From Streptomyces sp. SLBN-118 (GTDB taxonomy: Bacteria; Actinomycetota; Actinomycetes; Streptomycetales; Streptomycetaceae): 64,000 nt of DNA. The notes below the pieces were generated by a model that worked only from the letters and a program-made list of their open reading frames with translations, did no database searches and had not been told where the DNA came from. Numbering within the stretch: position 1 is the stretch's first letter; every line of letters starts with the position of its first letter. A program made the translations under genes and the position numbers. Positions 9,665 to 18,755 of the stretch are shown here, in pieces. The stretch covers positions 930,001-994,000 of the forward strand of contig NZ_VFNP01000001.1 in assembly GCF_006715635.1 (NCBI RefSeq). The letters are read 5' to 3'.

Positions 9665-9683
9665 ATGTTACAGTCAGTAACAT
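9665..9683. promoter_or_regulatory. Perfect inverted repeat, likely operator of the copper-oxidase operon
   Basis: ATGTTACAGTCAGTAACAT has perfect 7-bp arms (ATGTTAC / GTAACAT) around AGTCA and sits 73-91 nt upstream of the ATG at 9756. TTAC-N5-GTAA spacing is common for TetR- and GntR-type operators. The local sequence (TGTGTTCACATGTTACAG) is unusually AT-rich. The cognate regulator is not evident nearby. Confidence 0.55.
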
Positions 9684-9755
9684 TCGGCCTATTCCGTCTA
9701 CATCTTCACGCCCCGCCCCCGCGGGGACAGTCATGCACGCGGAGGCCGACAGGCC

Positions 9756-11642
9756 ATGAGGAGTCCCATGTCACGACCACGGCTGTCCAGGCTGATCTCC
9801 GCCTGTGCCGTCATTTCCGCCCTGACCACCCCCCTCGCCACCGCCCTCCCCGCCACCGCTCACGACGGCGCGTCGGACCCGCGTTCCGTCACCCCTGAGA
9901 CGGAACGTGACACCGGCGGCAAAGTCGCCGTCGACAAGGCCGAGGCCGCCGTCCTCGGCCAGGAGCACGCCGAGGCACACGCCAGGGCCCGCAAGGGGGT
10001 CGCGGACCTCGGCGACTACCCACAGCCGACCCGTACGGCACGGCTGGAGTCGCTCACCAAGTCCCAGGCGCAGCACAACTCCACGTTCAGCGCGCAGGAG
10101 TACGGCGCCTTCAAGGAGTACTTCCCGTCACCCGACTTCGCCGTGCACGTGGCGCAACTGCCCACCGGCAAGGTCCTGATGTTCTCCTTCGAGAGGATGG
10201 AGACCAACCCCACGAAGGAGACCGCCCCCACCGAGATCATCGGCAAGGAGAACGCGGGCCGGGCGCATCTGTGGGACCCGGCCAAGGGCCGCGGCCCCGA
10301 CGCGTTCAAGGAGGTCACGCCGCCCACCGTGAACATGCCGGACGGCAAGAACGAACCCCGTCCCGCGCCGTTCTTCTGCGCCGGTCACGCCTTTCTGCCC
10401 AACGGGATGCTCGGCGTCTTCGGCGGCAATCTCGGCGGCAACCACGGCTCCGGCGCCAAACTGTCCCTCGTCTTCGACCCCTGGACGGAGACCTGGTCGC
10501 TCAACGAGCAGATGTCCGTGGGCCGCTGGTACCCGAGCACCGTGACCGGTGCCGACGGGCGGATCCTCATCATGTCCGGGCAGTCGGAGATCGGCTGGGG
10601 CACGCCCACGCCCGTCGTGGAACGCTTCCCGGCACTCGGCCACCCGGTCCCGACCACGAAGACCGACGTCCCCGAGAACGTGCCCGTGGACGTCTTCAAG
10701 GCGGAAGCCCCGTACAAGCACGACTATCCGCATCTGTTCTCCTTGCGTGACGGCAAGATCTACGGCCTCGGCCGCGACCGCAATCAGCAGTGGCTCTTCA
10801 ACCCGGTCACCGAGACCCGCACGAGCCTGCCCGACCGGCCCGGCGCCCTCCTGCGCAACTACGGCTCCGCGGTACCGCTGCCCGCCGGCTTCAAGGGCCC
10901 CGACTCCGTCCTCGTCCTCGGCGGCGACCGGGACGACCCGAACACGTACCAGCTCGTCGGAGGCCAGTGGAAGACGAGGGACGCCCGCGCCTTCGGCCGT
11001 ACGCAGGACGACACCCTGATCCTGCCCGACGGAACGCTGTTCACCGTCAACGGCGCCTACGACATCCGCGACTACGGGAACGGGCTCTACAACCCCAACG
11101 CCGACCTGAAGTACCGGCAGACCGAGATGCGCGACGCCGACGGCAACTGGAAGCTCGGGCCCGCCCAGCGGCTGCCGCGCGGCTACCACTCCAACGCCGT
11201 GGTCCTGCCCGACGGACGCATCATGGTCACCGGCGACGAGGCGCAGCAGATCGCCAACGACCCCGACATCAAAGACGACATGGACGGCTCCATCGAGATC
11301 TACGAGCCGGCTTATCTGCACAACGGTGCGCGCCCCGACCTCTCTGCGGTGCCCCGGGGCACAGTCCGCTACGACGACCGCTTCACGGTCTTGACGTCGG
11401 ACGCCGCGGACATCAAGCGAGCCGTCCTGCTGGCCCCGACGACCGCGACCCATGCGGTGAACTTCAGCCAGCGCCATCTCGACGTCCGCATCAAGAGCCG
11501 TACCGACGGATCCCTCGAACTGCAGGCGCCGCCCACGGCGGAAGCCGCGCCACCGGGCTACTACATGCTCTTCCTCCTCAACGAGGACGGCGTACCGAGC
11601 GTCGCCAAGTTCGTGTCCTTCGGCCCGCCGAACACAGGCTGA
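9756..11642 (+). CDS. Secreted radical copper oxidase, galactose/glyoxal oxidase-like (kelch + DUF1929)
   Basis: A 628-aa protein with an N-terminal Sec-type signal peptide (cleavage near ALPATA-HD), a seven-bladed kelch beta-propeller and a C-terminal early-set domain. All expected active-site residues are visible: Cys208 (FFCAGHAFL) and Tyr259 (GRWYPST), which would form the thioether cofactor, axial Tyr477 with His478 (RGYHSNAVVLPDG), and His566 (THAVNFSQR). The family oxidises primary alcohols or aldehydes and reduces O2 to H2O2 outside the cell. ATG at 9756 has GGAGG about 11 nt upstream; ATG at 9768, with AGGAG 5 nt upstream, is an equally good start. Similar in fold to Streptomyces GlxA, but here it sits 60 nt before a Dyp peroxidase gene rather than beside cslA. 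Confidence 0.88.
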   Translation: MRSPMSRPRLSRLISACAVISALTTPLATALPATAHDGASDPRSVTPETERDTGGKVAVDKAEAAVLGQEHAEAHARARKGVADLGDYPQPTRTARLESLTKSQAQHNSTFSAQEYGAFKEYFPSPDFAVHVAQLPTGKVLMFSFERMETNPTKETAPTEIIGKENAGRAHLWDPAKGRGPDAFKEVTPPTVNMPDGKNEPRPAPFFCAGHAFLPNGMLGVFGGNLGGNHGSGAKLSLVFDPWTETWSLNEQMSVGRWYPSTVTGADGRILIMSGQSEIGWGTPTPVVERFPALGHPVPTTKTDVPENVPVDVFKAEAPYKHDYPHLFSLRDGKIYGLGRDRNQQWLFNPVTETRTSLPDRPGALLRNYGSAVPLPAGFKGPDSVLVLGGDRDDPNTYQLVGGQWKTRDARAFGRTQDDTLILPDGTLFTVNGAYDIRDYGNGLYNPNADLKYRQTEMRDADGNWKLGPAQRLPRGYHSNAVVLPDGRIMVTGDEAQQIANDPDIKDDMDGSIEIYEPAYLHNGARPDLSAVPRGTVRYDDRFTVLTSDAADIKRAVLLAPTTATHAVNFSQRHLDVRIKSRTDGSLELQAPPTAEAAPPGYYMLFLLNEDGVPSVAKFVSFGPPNTG

Positions 11643-11702
11643 CGCCGCCCGCTGCCCGACGCAGGAATCCCATGCCCGATAACCCGAGGAACTGGAGACA
11701 CG

Positions 11703-13535
11703 ATGACAGACCTGGCACTGCGGGAGAGCACGGAAATCCAGGGCGATGTGCTCGCCGGCTTCAAGAAGGACCACGTACAGCTGCTGTTCCTGAAGTTCGA
11801 CGACGCGACACGGGCACGCACCTGGCTGCGTCGCCTGAAGCCGCGCATCGCCACGACCCGGCAGGTCGCCGCGTTCAACGCGGCCTTCAGCAAGGCACGC
11901 GGCAACACGGGCGGTGACGACCCCAAGGCTCTGACCGCCGTATGGCGCAGCGTCAGCTTCACCCATGGCGGCATGCAGACGCTGACGGGCATGGACCCCT
12001 TCCCCGGTACGGCGGAAGGCACGACACAGCACGCGTTCAAGCAGGGCTCGGCCGTGCGCGCCGGAATGCTCGGGGACACCGGGGACAACTCCCCGGAGAA
12101 CTGGCTCTTCGGCGACAGCAACGCACAGCCAGTCCACGCGGTGCTCACCATCGCGGCCGACAGGGTCGAGGACCTCCGCGCGGCCCTCGCCCAGGAACGG
12201 CAGGAAGCCTCCGTCCACAAGGTTGTGATCATCTTCGAGCAGGACGGCGGGACTCTGCTCGGGGACCGCAGGGGCAAGGAGCACTTCGGCTTCAAGGACG
12301 GCATCAGCGAGCCGGCCGTCAAGGGATTTGACGAGCCCGACCCCATGCGCCCGGAGTGGAAGAAGGGGCACCCGGGCACCAGGATCATCCCGGCCGGCGA
12401 GTTCGTCGTCGGTGAGGAGACCGTCAGCGGCAAGCCCTCCGATCTGCCGGACTGGGCGCGGAACGGCTCGTTCCATGTGGTGCGCAGGCTCGGCCAGGAC
12501 GTTCCGGGCTGGTGGGCGCAGATCGGAGCGCGGCTGAAGGAGCTGAAGAACGCGAAGGCCGTGCCCCCGGAGGCCACCACGGAGTGGCTGGCGGCCCGGA
12601 TGGTCGGGCGCTGGCGTTCGGGCACACCTGTGGCGAAGTGTCCGCACGCCGACATGCCCTCCGACGCGGAAGCGGCGAACGACAACGACATCAGCTTTGC
12701 CAACGACCTGGAAGGGGAGATCACCCCGCTCTTCTCCCACCTCCGCAAGACCAACCCCCGGGACGGGCTCCTGTTCCAGAAGGGCGAGAAGCCCGTACCG
12801 GAGAAGGGCAACCTCGACGGCCGGCGCATCATGCGCCGTGGCATCCCCTACGGCCTGCCCTTCGACCCGGCGGGAGCGGGCGGCCACGGTCCTGACGCCG
12901 CTCGCGGTCTGGTCTTCGTCAGCTACCAGGCCGACCTGGTGAGGCAGTTCGAGTTCATCCAGAAGGACTGGGTCATCGAAACCGGTTTTCCGAAGCGTGA
13001 TCCAGAGGTCGGCGCGGACCCGATGATCGGCCCGACGACCGATGTCACGTTCGCCGGCAAGCAGGTGCGGTTCGAGCAGTTCGTACGGACCGAGGGAGCG
13101 GTGTACGCATTCACGCCTTCACTGTCGACCCTCGACCGGCTGGCCGACGGCAAGCTGTCGGACGACACCCCGAAGATCAAGGTCCGGGTCGCGGAGAACG
13201 GCAACCACGAGATCTCGGCCGTCTCCGTCATCGACATCGGTGACGAAGTCGACGCGGGCAAGGCGAAGCTGACACTCCAGGACGACGGCAAGCTCGTGGT
13301 CTTCGACGAGCGGGAGAACCCTCGCTGGGCCTCGAACAACCCGGCCACCCGGGGCGCTCGCGCTGTCTTCCAGGAGGACGGCAACCTGGTGATCTACACG
13401 CCGGACAACCAGCCGGTGTGGGCGTCCTCGACCGCCGGCAACCCGGGCGCCAAGCTCGCGGTCCAGGCCGACGGCAACGTGGTGATCTACACCAGCACGG
13501 GCGACCCCGTCTGGCACACCAAGACCCGGCACTGA
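11703..13535 (+). CDS. Dyp-type peroxidase fused to a B-type (bulb) lectin domain
   Basis: A 610-aa two-domain protein. Residues about 1-490 are a dye-decolorising peroxidase: the GFKDG motif (Gly196-Gly200, distal Asp199), a proximal haem His in LFSHLRKTNPRDG (about His346), and a distal Arg in MRRGIPYG. Residues about 515-610 carry three mannose-lectin blades with the QxDxNxVxY-type pattern (LQDDGKLVVF, FQEDGNLVIY, VQADGNVVIY). No signal peptide or Tat motif is seen, so export, if any, would be non-classical. The start ATG has GGAGACACG in front. It is 60 nt after the copper oxidase, suggesting one operon in which the oxidase supplies H2O2 to a carbohydrate-targeted peroxidase. That coupling is inference. 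Confidence 0.9.
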   Translation: MTDLALRESTEIQGDVLAGFKKDHVQLLFLKFDDATRARTWLRRLKPRIATTRQVAAFNAAFSKARGNTGGDDPKALTAVWRSVSFTHGGMQTLTGMDPFPGTAEGTTQHAFKQGSAVRAGMLGDTGDNSPENWLFGDSNAQPVHAVLTIAADRVEDLRAALAQERQEASVHKVVIIFEQDGGTLLGDRRGKEHFGFKDGISEPAVKGFDEPDPMRPEWKKGHPGTRIIPAGEFVVGEETVSGKPSDLPDWARNGSFHVVRRLGQDVPGWWAQIGARLKELKNAKAVPPEATTEWLAARMVGRWRSGTPVAKCPHADMPSDAEAANDNDISFANDLEGEITPLFSHLRKTNPRDGLLFQKGEKPVPEKGNLDGRRIMRRGIPYGLPFDPAGAGGHGPDAARGLVFVSYQADLVRQFEFIQKDWVIETGFPKRDPEVGADPMIGPTTDVTFAGKQVRFEQFVRTEGAVYAFTPSLSTLDRLADGKLSDDTPKIKVRVAENGNHEISAVSVIDIGDEVDAGKAKLTLQDDGKLVVFDERENPRWASNNPATRGARAVFQEDGNLVIYTPDNQPVWASSTAGNPGAKLAVQADGNVVIYTSTGDPVWHTKTRH

Positions 13536-13546
13536 CCGCCGGGAGT

Positions 13547-13584
13547 CGGGAACAGTCCGCCGGAGCACCGGCGGACTGTTCCCG
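13547..13584 (+). terminator. Strong hairpin terminator after the Dyp-lectin gene
   Basis: Perfect 17-bp stem with a 4-nt AGCA loop, 12 nt after the stop codon; the stem contains GGGAACAGTCCGCCGG and its complement. It ends the copper oxidase-peroxidase operon and, being symmetrical, could also stop transcription from the pirin gene on the other strand. Confidence 0.85.
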
Positions 13585-13638
13585 AGCGTCTGCCCAGCCC
13601 CACCGTCCGACAACGAGACGGCGATCTGTAACCCCGGT

Positions 13639-14604
13639 TCAACGCACCCGTCCGCGCGGTTTGAGCGCCACCGGCGGGAGTTCGGGAGCAGCCAGCGGCC
13701 CCCCGTCGTACCCCTTCACCTCGCCGAAGCGGGAGCCGGTCATCCAGTCCGTGCGGGCGTGCTCGATCTCCTCGTGCGAACGGCCCACGAAGTTCCACCA
13801 CATGACGATCTCCTCCTCGAACGGCTCGCCGCCGAGCAGCACCAGACCGGCGTCGGATTCGGCGCGCAGCGGGAGTTCGGTGCGGCCGCAGCCGAGGTAG
13901 AGCATCGAGCCGGGCAGTACGGGCACGCCGTCGACATGAGCCTCGCCCGACATGGCGAGTACGGCGTACTCGAAGTCGGGGTCCAGCGGCAGGTTCAGTT
14001 CGGCACCGCTGGTGAGCGCCAGGTCGGCGCCGACGATCGGGGTGTAGGTGGTGCCCGGCGAGGCGGCGCCCGCCAGTTCGCCGAGGATGACCGTGGCGCT
14101 CAAGCCGGGCGCGGTGACCGTCGGCAGGTCGGTGTGGTGCTGGAAATGCGGCTCGACGTTCCGGTGCTCGTCGGGCAGCGCGACCCAGAGCTGGGCTCCC
14201 TGCAGGAAGCGGGCGTGCGGTTTGGGGCTCTCCTCGGAGTGGCTGATCGCGCGGCCCGAGGTCATCAGGCCCAGTTCGCGGGGCCGGATCGTGGCGAGGC
14301 CGCCGGTGCTGTCTCGGTGCAGCACCTCGCCGTCGTGGAGCCAGCTGACCGTCTGGAGGCCCATGTGCGGGTGGGGCGGGACCTGCATGCCGGGCTCGTC
14401 GGCGATGTCGTCGGGCCCGTAGTGATCGACGAAGGCCCAGGCGCCGACCATCCGGCGGCCGAGGTTGGGCAGGAGCCGGCGGACCACGGTGGACTCGCCG
14501 AGTTGGACCCGGCGGGGGCTGAGAAGTTCACGGACGGGCTCGGCGACGACAAAGCCACGACCGCCGCAGACGGAGAGGGCGGCCTGACGATCGAGATTGC
14601 TCAT
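13639..14604 (-). CDS. Pirin-family cupin protein
   Basis: A 321-aa bicupin. The N-terminal pirin motif HYGPDDIADEPGMQVPPHPH supplies two metal-binding His, and ISHSEES supplies the other His and the Glu, as in known pirins. The C-terminal cupin ends with the family-typical IVMWWNFVGRSHEEIE. Bacterial pirins are metal-binding proteins, some with quercetinase activity; the substrate cannot be told from sequence. The start is ATG at 14604 (MSNLDRQAAL), 6 nt after the transporter remnant; the longer in-frame extension to 15027 runs through that remnant and was rejected. Confidence 0.9.
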   Translation of the reverse strand: MSNLDRQAALSVCGGRGFVVAEPVRELLSPRRVQLGESTVVRRLLPNLGRRMVGAWAFVDHYGPDDIADEPGMQVPPHPHMGLQTVSWLHDGEVLHRDSTGGLATIRPRELGLMTSGRAISHSEESPKPHARFLQGAQLWVALPDEHRNVEPHFQHHTDLPTVTAPGLSATVILGELAGAASPGTTYTPIVGADLALTSGAELNLPLDPDFEYAVLAMSGEAHVDGVPVLPGSMLYLGCGRTELPLRAESDAGLVLLGGEPFEEEIVMWWNFVGRSHEEIEHARTDWMTGSRFGEVKGYDGGPLAAPELPPVALKPRGRVR

Positions 14605-14609
14605 GGAGC

Positions 14610-14915
14610 TCAACCTATTCCTGTTGGGGCGCGAGCCGTCAGCCCCCACGCCCACAGCAGCCCCACCGCGAACACGATGACAAGGCTCGCCGCGAAGACC
14701 GCCACGCCGGGACGGGCCAGCTGAGACACCCGTGACCTGGACAGCGTGAGGAAGAGCAGCGCGGGCATGGCGAACGCGAAGGCGAACCGTCCCAGCACGC
14801 CCTGCGCCTGAGCACCGAGCACCAAGCACCGAGCACCAAGCACATCGAACCGGCCCGCCGCCCAACCGACCGCAGTGATCGCCCAGATGGGCAGGAAGCC
14901 GGAGAGCACGGTCAT
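14610..14915 (-). pseudogene. Truncated AEC-family (auxin efflux carrier-like) transporter remnant
   Basis: The 101-aa product begins like an AEC transporter (LSGFLPIWAITAVGWAAGRF, then GRFAFAFAMPALLFL and a third hydrophobic segment). It stops after roughly the first third of a family usually about 300 residues long. Within it, residues encoded by 14810-14843 are a small tandem duplication (14-bp unit GAGCACCAAGCACC, about 2.5 copies) that inserts extra VLGA residues. It is probably a non-functional fragment retained immediately upstream of the pirin gene. Confidence 0.7.
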
Positions 14916-15038
14916 CCGGCCAGCATGCACGACGTTGATCATCCCGCCGCATGCCACCCCCGAGCTGCGCCATGTACGCCCCCCGAGGAGCCGGTACGGT
15001 GAGAATCGCCAACTCGCCGAGCGCCAACAGGAACTACT

Positions 15039-15746
15039 GTGACGCGACAGCCCAACACACCGCACCGAACGGACCGTATGAGCCAGGTCTTACGCACTCC
15101 GGTCGCCCGACTGCTCTTCTCCGTCCTCATAGGCGCCGCCACAGGATTCGCCCTTTTCGGGGTCACCCGGCTCTCAGGCCGCGATCTCTTCGTCGTCACC
15201 GGCGGCATCGCGGGTGCCGCCAGCGTCCTGATGTTCCAGGTCTACGGCCGCGCCGCGCGGCTGACCGAAGTGACGGTCACAGTGCCGCAGTTCAGCCAGC
15301 TGACCTTCATGGTCAACGACGAGTCGAGGCAGGTGGCATGGCGCTTGTTCGTGGAGACCGTCACCCGGGTGAGCACCCAGCCCCTCAAGCAGGACGACGG
15401 CCTGGTCCGCGAGACTCTCACCTCGCTGTACGGTCTGTTCGCCACGACGCGCGAGGCACTGAAGGCCGGGCGGCCTTCCGTCCCGCTCTCCGGAGGCCCG
15501 ACCGTCGAGTACCTTGCCATCACCATGCTCAACCGGGAGCTGCGCCCGTTCCTCTCGAAGTGGCATCCGCGCCTGCTGGCCTACGAGAAGGCCGCACCGG
15601 ACGGGCCCGAGTCGGCCTGGCCGGACGATGCGGACTGCCGCGCCGAACTGCGCACCGTACAAACGAACTTGCGCAGCTACGCGCTGGGCTTCGCGCGGCT
15701 GGCGGGCGTCAAGGAGCCGCAGCTCCTGATCGACAGTGCTCCCTGA
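15039..15746 (+). CDS. Conserved membrane protein of unknown function
   Basis: A 235-aa protein with two N-terminal hydrophobic segments (about residues 22-42, LLFSVLIGAATGFALFGVT, and about 48-66, FVVTGGIAGAASVLMF) and a long soluble C-terminal domain without recognised motifs. The start is GTG at 15039 with AGGAA 6 nt upstream; ATG at 15078 (MSQVLRT) is an alternative that keeps both membrane segments. G/C-ending codons are strong throughout. It stands alone between the convergent siderophore operon and the divergent pirin region. Function unknown. Confidence 0.75.
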   Translation: MTRQPNTPHRTDRMSQVLRTPVARLLFSVLIGAATGFALFGVTRLSGRDLFVVTGGIAGAASVLMFQVYGRAARLTEVTVTVPQFSQLTFMVNDESRQVAWRLFVETVTRVSTQPLKQDDGLVRETLTSLYGLFATTREALKAGRPSVPLSGGPTVEYLAITMLNRELRPFLSKWHPRLLAYEKAAPDGPESAWPDDADCRAELRTVQTNLRSYALGFARLAGVKEPQLLIDSAP

Positions 15747-15774
15747 GAGGCAGCGGATCGCCGGGCTCTCCCGG

Positions 15775-16980
15775 TCAGGCGTCCAGGAAGTGGAAGCCCG
15801 GCCGCGGGTGCATCAGGAATTCGTGGTGCGAGATGTTCCACGCGTACGCCCCCGCCAGCGCGAACACCACACGGTCGCCCGCCCGTAGGCCCGCCGCCGG
15901 GACCCGGCGGGCCAGGATGTCCTTGGGCGTGCACAGCTGGCCTGCCAAGGTGACCAGATGCTGCCGGGCCACCGGCCGCGGCCATGAGTGCGGCCAGCCA
16001 TCGACCGGAAGAACCACACAGGGCTGGTCGTGGCCCTTGGTCGCCGGGGTGCGCAGATGGTGCGTGCCGCCGCGTACGACCGCGAACTCCTCGCCGTGGC
16101 TGAGCTTCACGTCCAGCACTTCGGTGGCGTACCAGCCGCAGTAGGCGGTCAGCGAGCGGCCCGGCTCGATGCGCAGCGTGAGACCGGGGTGGGCGTCGGT
16201 GAGGCGGGCGAGGCCCGCGCCGTAGGCGGGCCAGTCGAAGCGGGCTTCGGGGGCGGCGTAGTCGACGGTCATGCCGCCGCCGACGTTCACCTCGCGCAGG
16301 TCGACGGTGTGGCGGACGGCCAGGCGCGTGGCCCAGGTGACGATGGACTCGGCGGCGTCGAGGTGGCGGGTGGCGTCGAGGCCGCTGGCCAAGTGGGCGT
16401 GGATGCCGATGAGTTCAAGGTGCGGGGAGGTGCCGTCGGTCAGGAGGCGGACCGCGGCGTCCGCCTGGAGGGGGTCGAGGCCGAACGGCGTCGGGCGGCC
16501 GCCCATGGACAGCGCACTGGCTTGGAGAGATGCGTCGGCGAGCGGAAGGTTGAAGCGCAGCAGTACGCCGACGGGCGCGGCATCAGCCCGCAGCAGGGCC
16601 AGATCCGCCAGCATCCTGAGCTCGTGCAGGCTCTCGACATGGAAGCGCTCCACGCCGAGGTCCAGCGCCGCGGTGATCTCGGCGGGCGTCTTGCCGGGGC
16701 CGCCGAAGGCGAGCGGACGCTCCGGGACGATCTTGGCGACATGGGCGAGTTCGCCGCCCGACGAGACCTCGTAGCCGTCCACGTACGGGGCGAGCGCCGC
16801 CAGGATCTCCGGTTCCGGGTTGGCCTTGGCGGCGTAGTACAGCTCGACGCGGTCGGGCAGCACCAAGCGGACGGACGCGGCATGCCTGCGCAGCGCGCCG
16901 AGGTCGTAGAGATAGGCGGGCAGGGACTGGGACGGGAGCGACAGGGCGCGATCGCGCACCGGCGGTGTGAGGACGGTCAT
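15775..16980 (-). CDS. PLP-dependent decarboxylase (LysA/SbnH fold) of the siderophore locus
   Basis: A 401-aa fold-type III decarboxylase related to diaminopimelate decarboxylase. The PLP lysine is Lys52 in YYAAKANPEP. The phosphate-binding and substrate loops appear as FGGPGKTPAEI, HLASGLD, VNVGGGMTVDY and EPGRSLTAYCGW, and the C-terminal AGAYAWNISHHEF resembles the family Tyr motif. In NIS clusters such enzymes decarboxylate an amino acid or an amino-acid-citrate intermediate (SbnH in staphyloferrin B). Its ATG overlaps the upstream synthetase stop by 4 nt, so it is the last gene of an operon with two IucA/IucC synthetases and an ATP-grasp enzyme. Confidence 0.88.
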   Translation of the reverse strand: MTVLTPPVRDRALSLPSQSLPAYLYDLGALRRHAASVRLVLPDRVELYYAAKANPEPEILAALAPYVDGYEVSSGGELAHVAKIVPERPLAFGGPGKTPAEITAALDLGVERFHVESLHELRMLADLALLRADAAPVGVLLRFNLPLADASLQASALSMGGRPTPFGLDPLQADAAVRLLTDGTSPHLELIGIHAHLASGLDATRHLDAAESIVTWATRLAVRHTVDLREVNVGGGMTVDYAAPEARFDWPAYGAGLARLTDAHPGLTLRIEPGRSLTAYCGWYATEVLDVKLSHGEEFAVVRGGTHHLRTPATKGHDQPCVVLPVDGWPHSWPRPVARQHLVTLAGQLCTPKDILARRVPAAGLRAGDRVVFALAGAYAWNISHHEFLMHPRPGFHFLDA

Positions 16981-18749
16981 CGGGCGCTCCAGAAATCATC
17001 GGTGCGGGTCGCTGCGGAGAGCACGTCCACGGGAAGAATGTCGTCGCCGAAGGGTGACGGCAGGCGCACATAGCCCGCATCGCGGTCGGCGGTGCGCTCC
17101 CAGCGGGTGAGCAGGTTGGCCTTGGCGGGCAGCGGCGCTCCGGCCAGCAGGGCGCCGAGCCGGGCCGGGCAGCCGTGCTCGTCCGCGTACTCCTGGAGCG
17201 CCCGCCGGACCAGGGACCACAGCGCCGCCTCGGTCTCCGGGTGGAGATCGGCGAGGGCGGCGAGCATGTCGGACACATGGTTCACGACGAGGCAGTAGAC
17301 GACCCGGTCCCAGCCGCGTTCCGCGTCGTACGTCAGCGGGCCCGCGACCTTGGGCGGCAGCCCGGCCAGGCTGTCGGTGTGGTGCCCGGCGACGAGCTTG
17401 GTGCCCTCCAGGTCCCGGAACAGGACGCGGACGGGTCTGCCGTCGGCGCCGACACAGACGACGACGTTCTGGAGGTGCGGTTCGAGGACCAGGCCGTGGT
17501 CGAAGTAGGCGGCGAGGACGGGCGGGACGAGCAGCGCGAGGTATGTGCGCCACCAGCTCAGGGCGCTTGCGGGGTCCGAGCCGGCCAGCAGCCGTGAGAT
17601 GTGGGCGGGGCCCGTGGGGTATTCGTCGGCGACGGCGGCGGCCAGCAGCGGGGTGGCGCCGGGCACCAGATGGCCGGCAAGGCCTTCGCGGACGATCACG
17701 CCGAAGCCTTCGAGCAGTGCGAGGTCGGGCCGCCCGTCCGGGCCGGGGAGTGCGAGGCTGCGATAGGCGGGTTCGCGGAGCAGGCCGCTGCCGGGAAAGC
17801 GGGCGGCAAGGTCGGCGAAGACCGGTCCGAGCAGGCGGGTGAGCGCGACCGCGCCCGTCAGCTCGTAACTGGCGTTCTTGCGCAGGCAGTTGGTGATGCG
17901 CACATTGAGGCTGAACTTCAGGAAGGTGTCGCCGTCGTAGAGAGTGCGGACGGACGCGGTGGCGGCGAACAGGGTGCGGCCGGGGCCCAGGTCGAGGATG
18001 TCGCCCTGGGCCAGGGCCGCCCGCAACGCAGGGTGTCCGTGGAGCAGCTCGTACTGCCACGGGTGCGCGGGCAGCAGCCGGAAGCCCGCCGGGACGGCGT
18101 GCAACCGGTCCAGCGGGTCGGTCGCGCCTGGCTCGGCCGATTCCTGGACGATCAGCTGCTCCCGTACGGCGAGCAGCCGGAGCGGGAAGGCGGCTGCGGC
18201 TTCGGGAGCGTATGCGGACCAGAGGGCGGGATCGCCGCTGCGGGCCTTGGGGGTGGGGTGGAAGCGGTGGCCGAGCGCGAGGGACTGCTCGGATGCCAGG
18301 TAGGTGGCCTGCGGCCCTCCGGTGAGCGGCGGGCGCGGCGCGGCCAGGGCGGCGCGGACGCCCTGATGGCTCGCGTCGACCTGGGCCAGGAACTCGTCGT
18401 TGCGCGCGCCGGTACGGAGCGAGAGCTCGGCATGGGTGTACTCGGCGAGGCGGCGCCAGCCGAGTTCGGTCCAGCCGCTGCCGGTCTGTTCGGCCACCGG
18501 GCCCTGGAAGCGGTGCGCTCCGATGAGGGACGTACGGCGAAGGGCCACCCTCAGCAGCACCCCTCGCCGTGGCAGACGCAGCAGGAGATGGCCGTCGATG
18601 ACGGCACTCTCGCGCTCGGGGCCGGAGACCTCGCGGAGCAGACAGTTGAGGAGGGTGTGGGCCACGGCGTCATCGGCTGTGGGCAGGACGCTCCGGGCGG
18701 CTGACGTCACCGGTTCCGTGGGGCGGCAAATGGGTTGTGTGCCGGTCAC
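16977..18749 (-). CDS. NIS siderophore synthetase, IucA/IucC family
   Basis: A 590-aa NRPS-independent siderophore synthetase. Family motifs: HPTPKARSG (about residue 170), LPAHPWQYELLH (about 226), KFSLNVRITNCLRKN (about 280), LEPHLQN with Glu at 423, and RDLEGTKL. The C-terminal part resembles the FhuF-like lobe of this family. It condenses a carboxylate such as citrate with an amine or hydroxyl using ATP. GTG start; a GGGAGG ribosome site lies at the 3' end of the preceding gene (6-nt gap). Translationally coupled to the decarboxylase. Confidence 0.92.
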   Translation of the reverse strand: MTGTQPICRPTEPVTSAARSVLPTADDAVAHTLLNCLLREVSGPERESAVIDGHLLLRLPRRGVLLRVALRRTSLIGAHRFQGPVAEQTGSGWTELGWRRLAEYTHAELSLRTGARNDEFLAQVDASHQGVRAALAAPRPPLTGGPQATYLASEQSLALGHRFHPTPKARSGDPALWSAYAPEAAAAFPLRLLAVREQLIVQESAEPGATDPLDRLHAVPAGFRLLPAHPWQYELLHGHPALRAALAQGDILDLGPGRTLFAATASVRTLYDGDTFLKFSLNVRITNCLRKNASYELTGAVALTRLLGPVFADLAARFPGSGLLREPAYRSLALPGPDGRPDLALLEGFGVIVREGLAGHLVPGATPLLAAAVADEYPTGPAHISRLLAGSDPASALSWWRTYLALLVPPVLAAYFDHGLVLEPHLQNVVVCVGADGRPVRVLFRDLEGTKLVAGHHTDSLAGLPPKVAGPLTYDAERGWDRVVYCLVVNHVSDMLAALADLHPETEAALWSLVRRALQEYADEHGCPARLGALLAGAPLPAKANLLTRWERTADRDAGYVRLPSPFGDDILPVDVLSAATRTDDFWSAR

Positions 18750-18755
18750 CGGCGC

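Noticed and set aside
10128..12887. Minus-strand open frame of 919 codons
   Set aside because: It is antisense to the copper oxidase and Dyp genes and has no motif; it reflects G/C-ending codon bias producing open frames opposite real genes.
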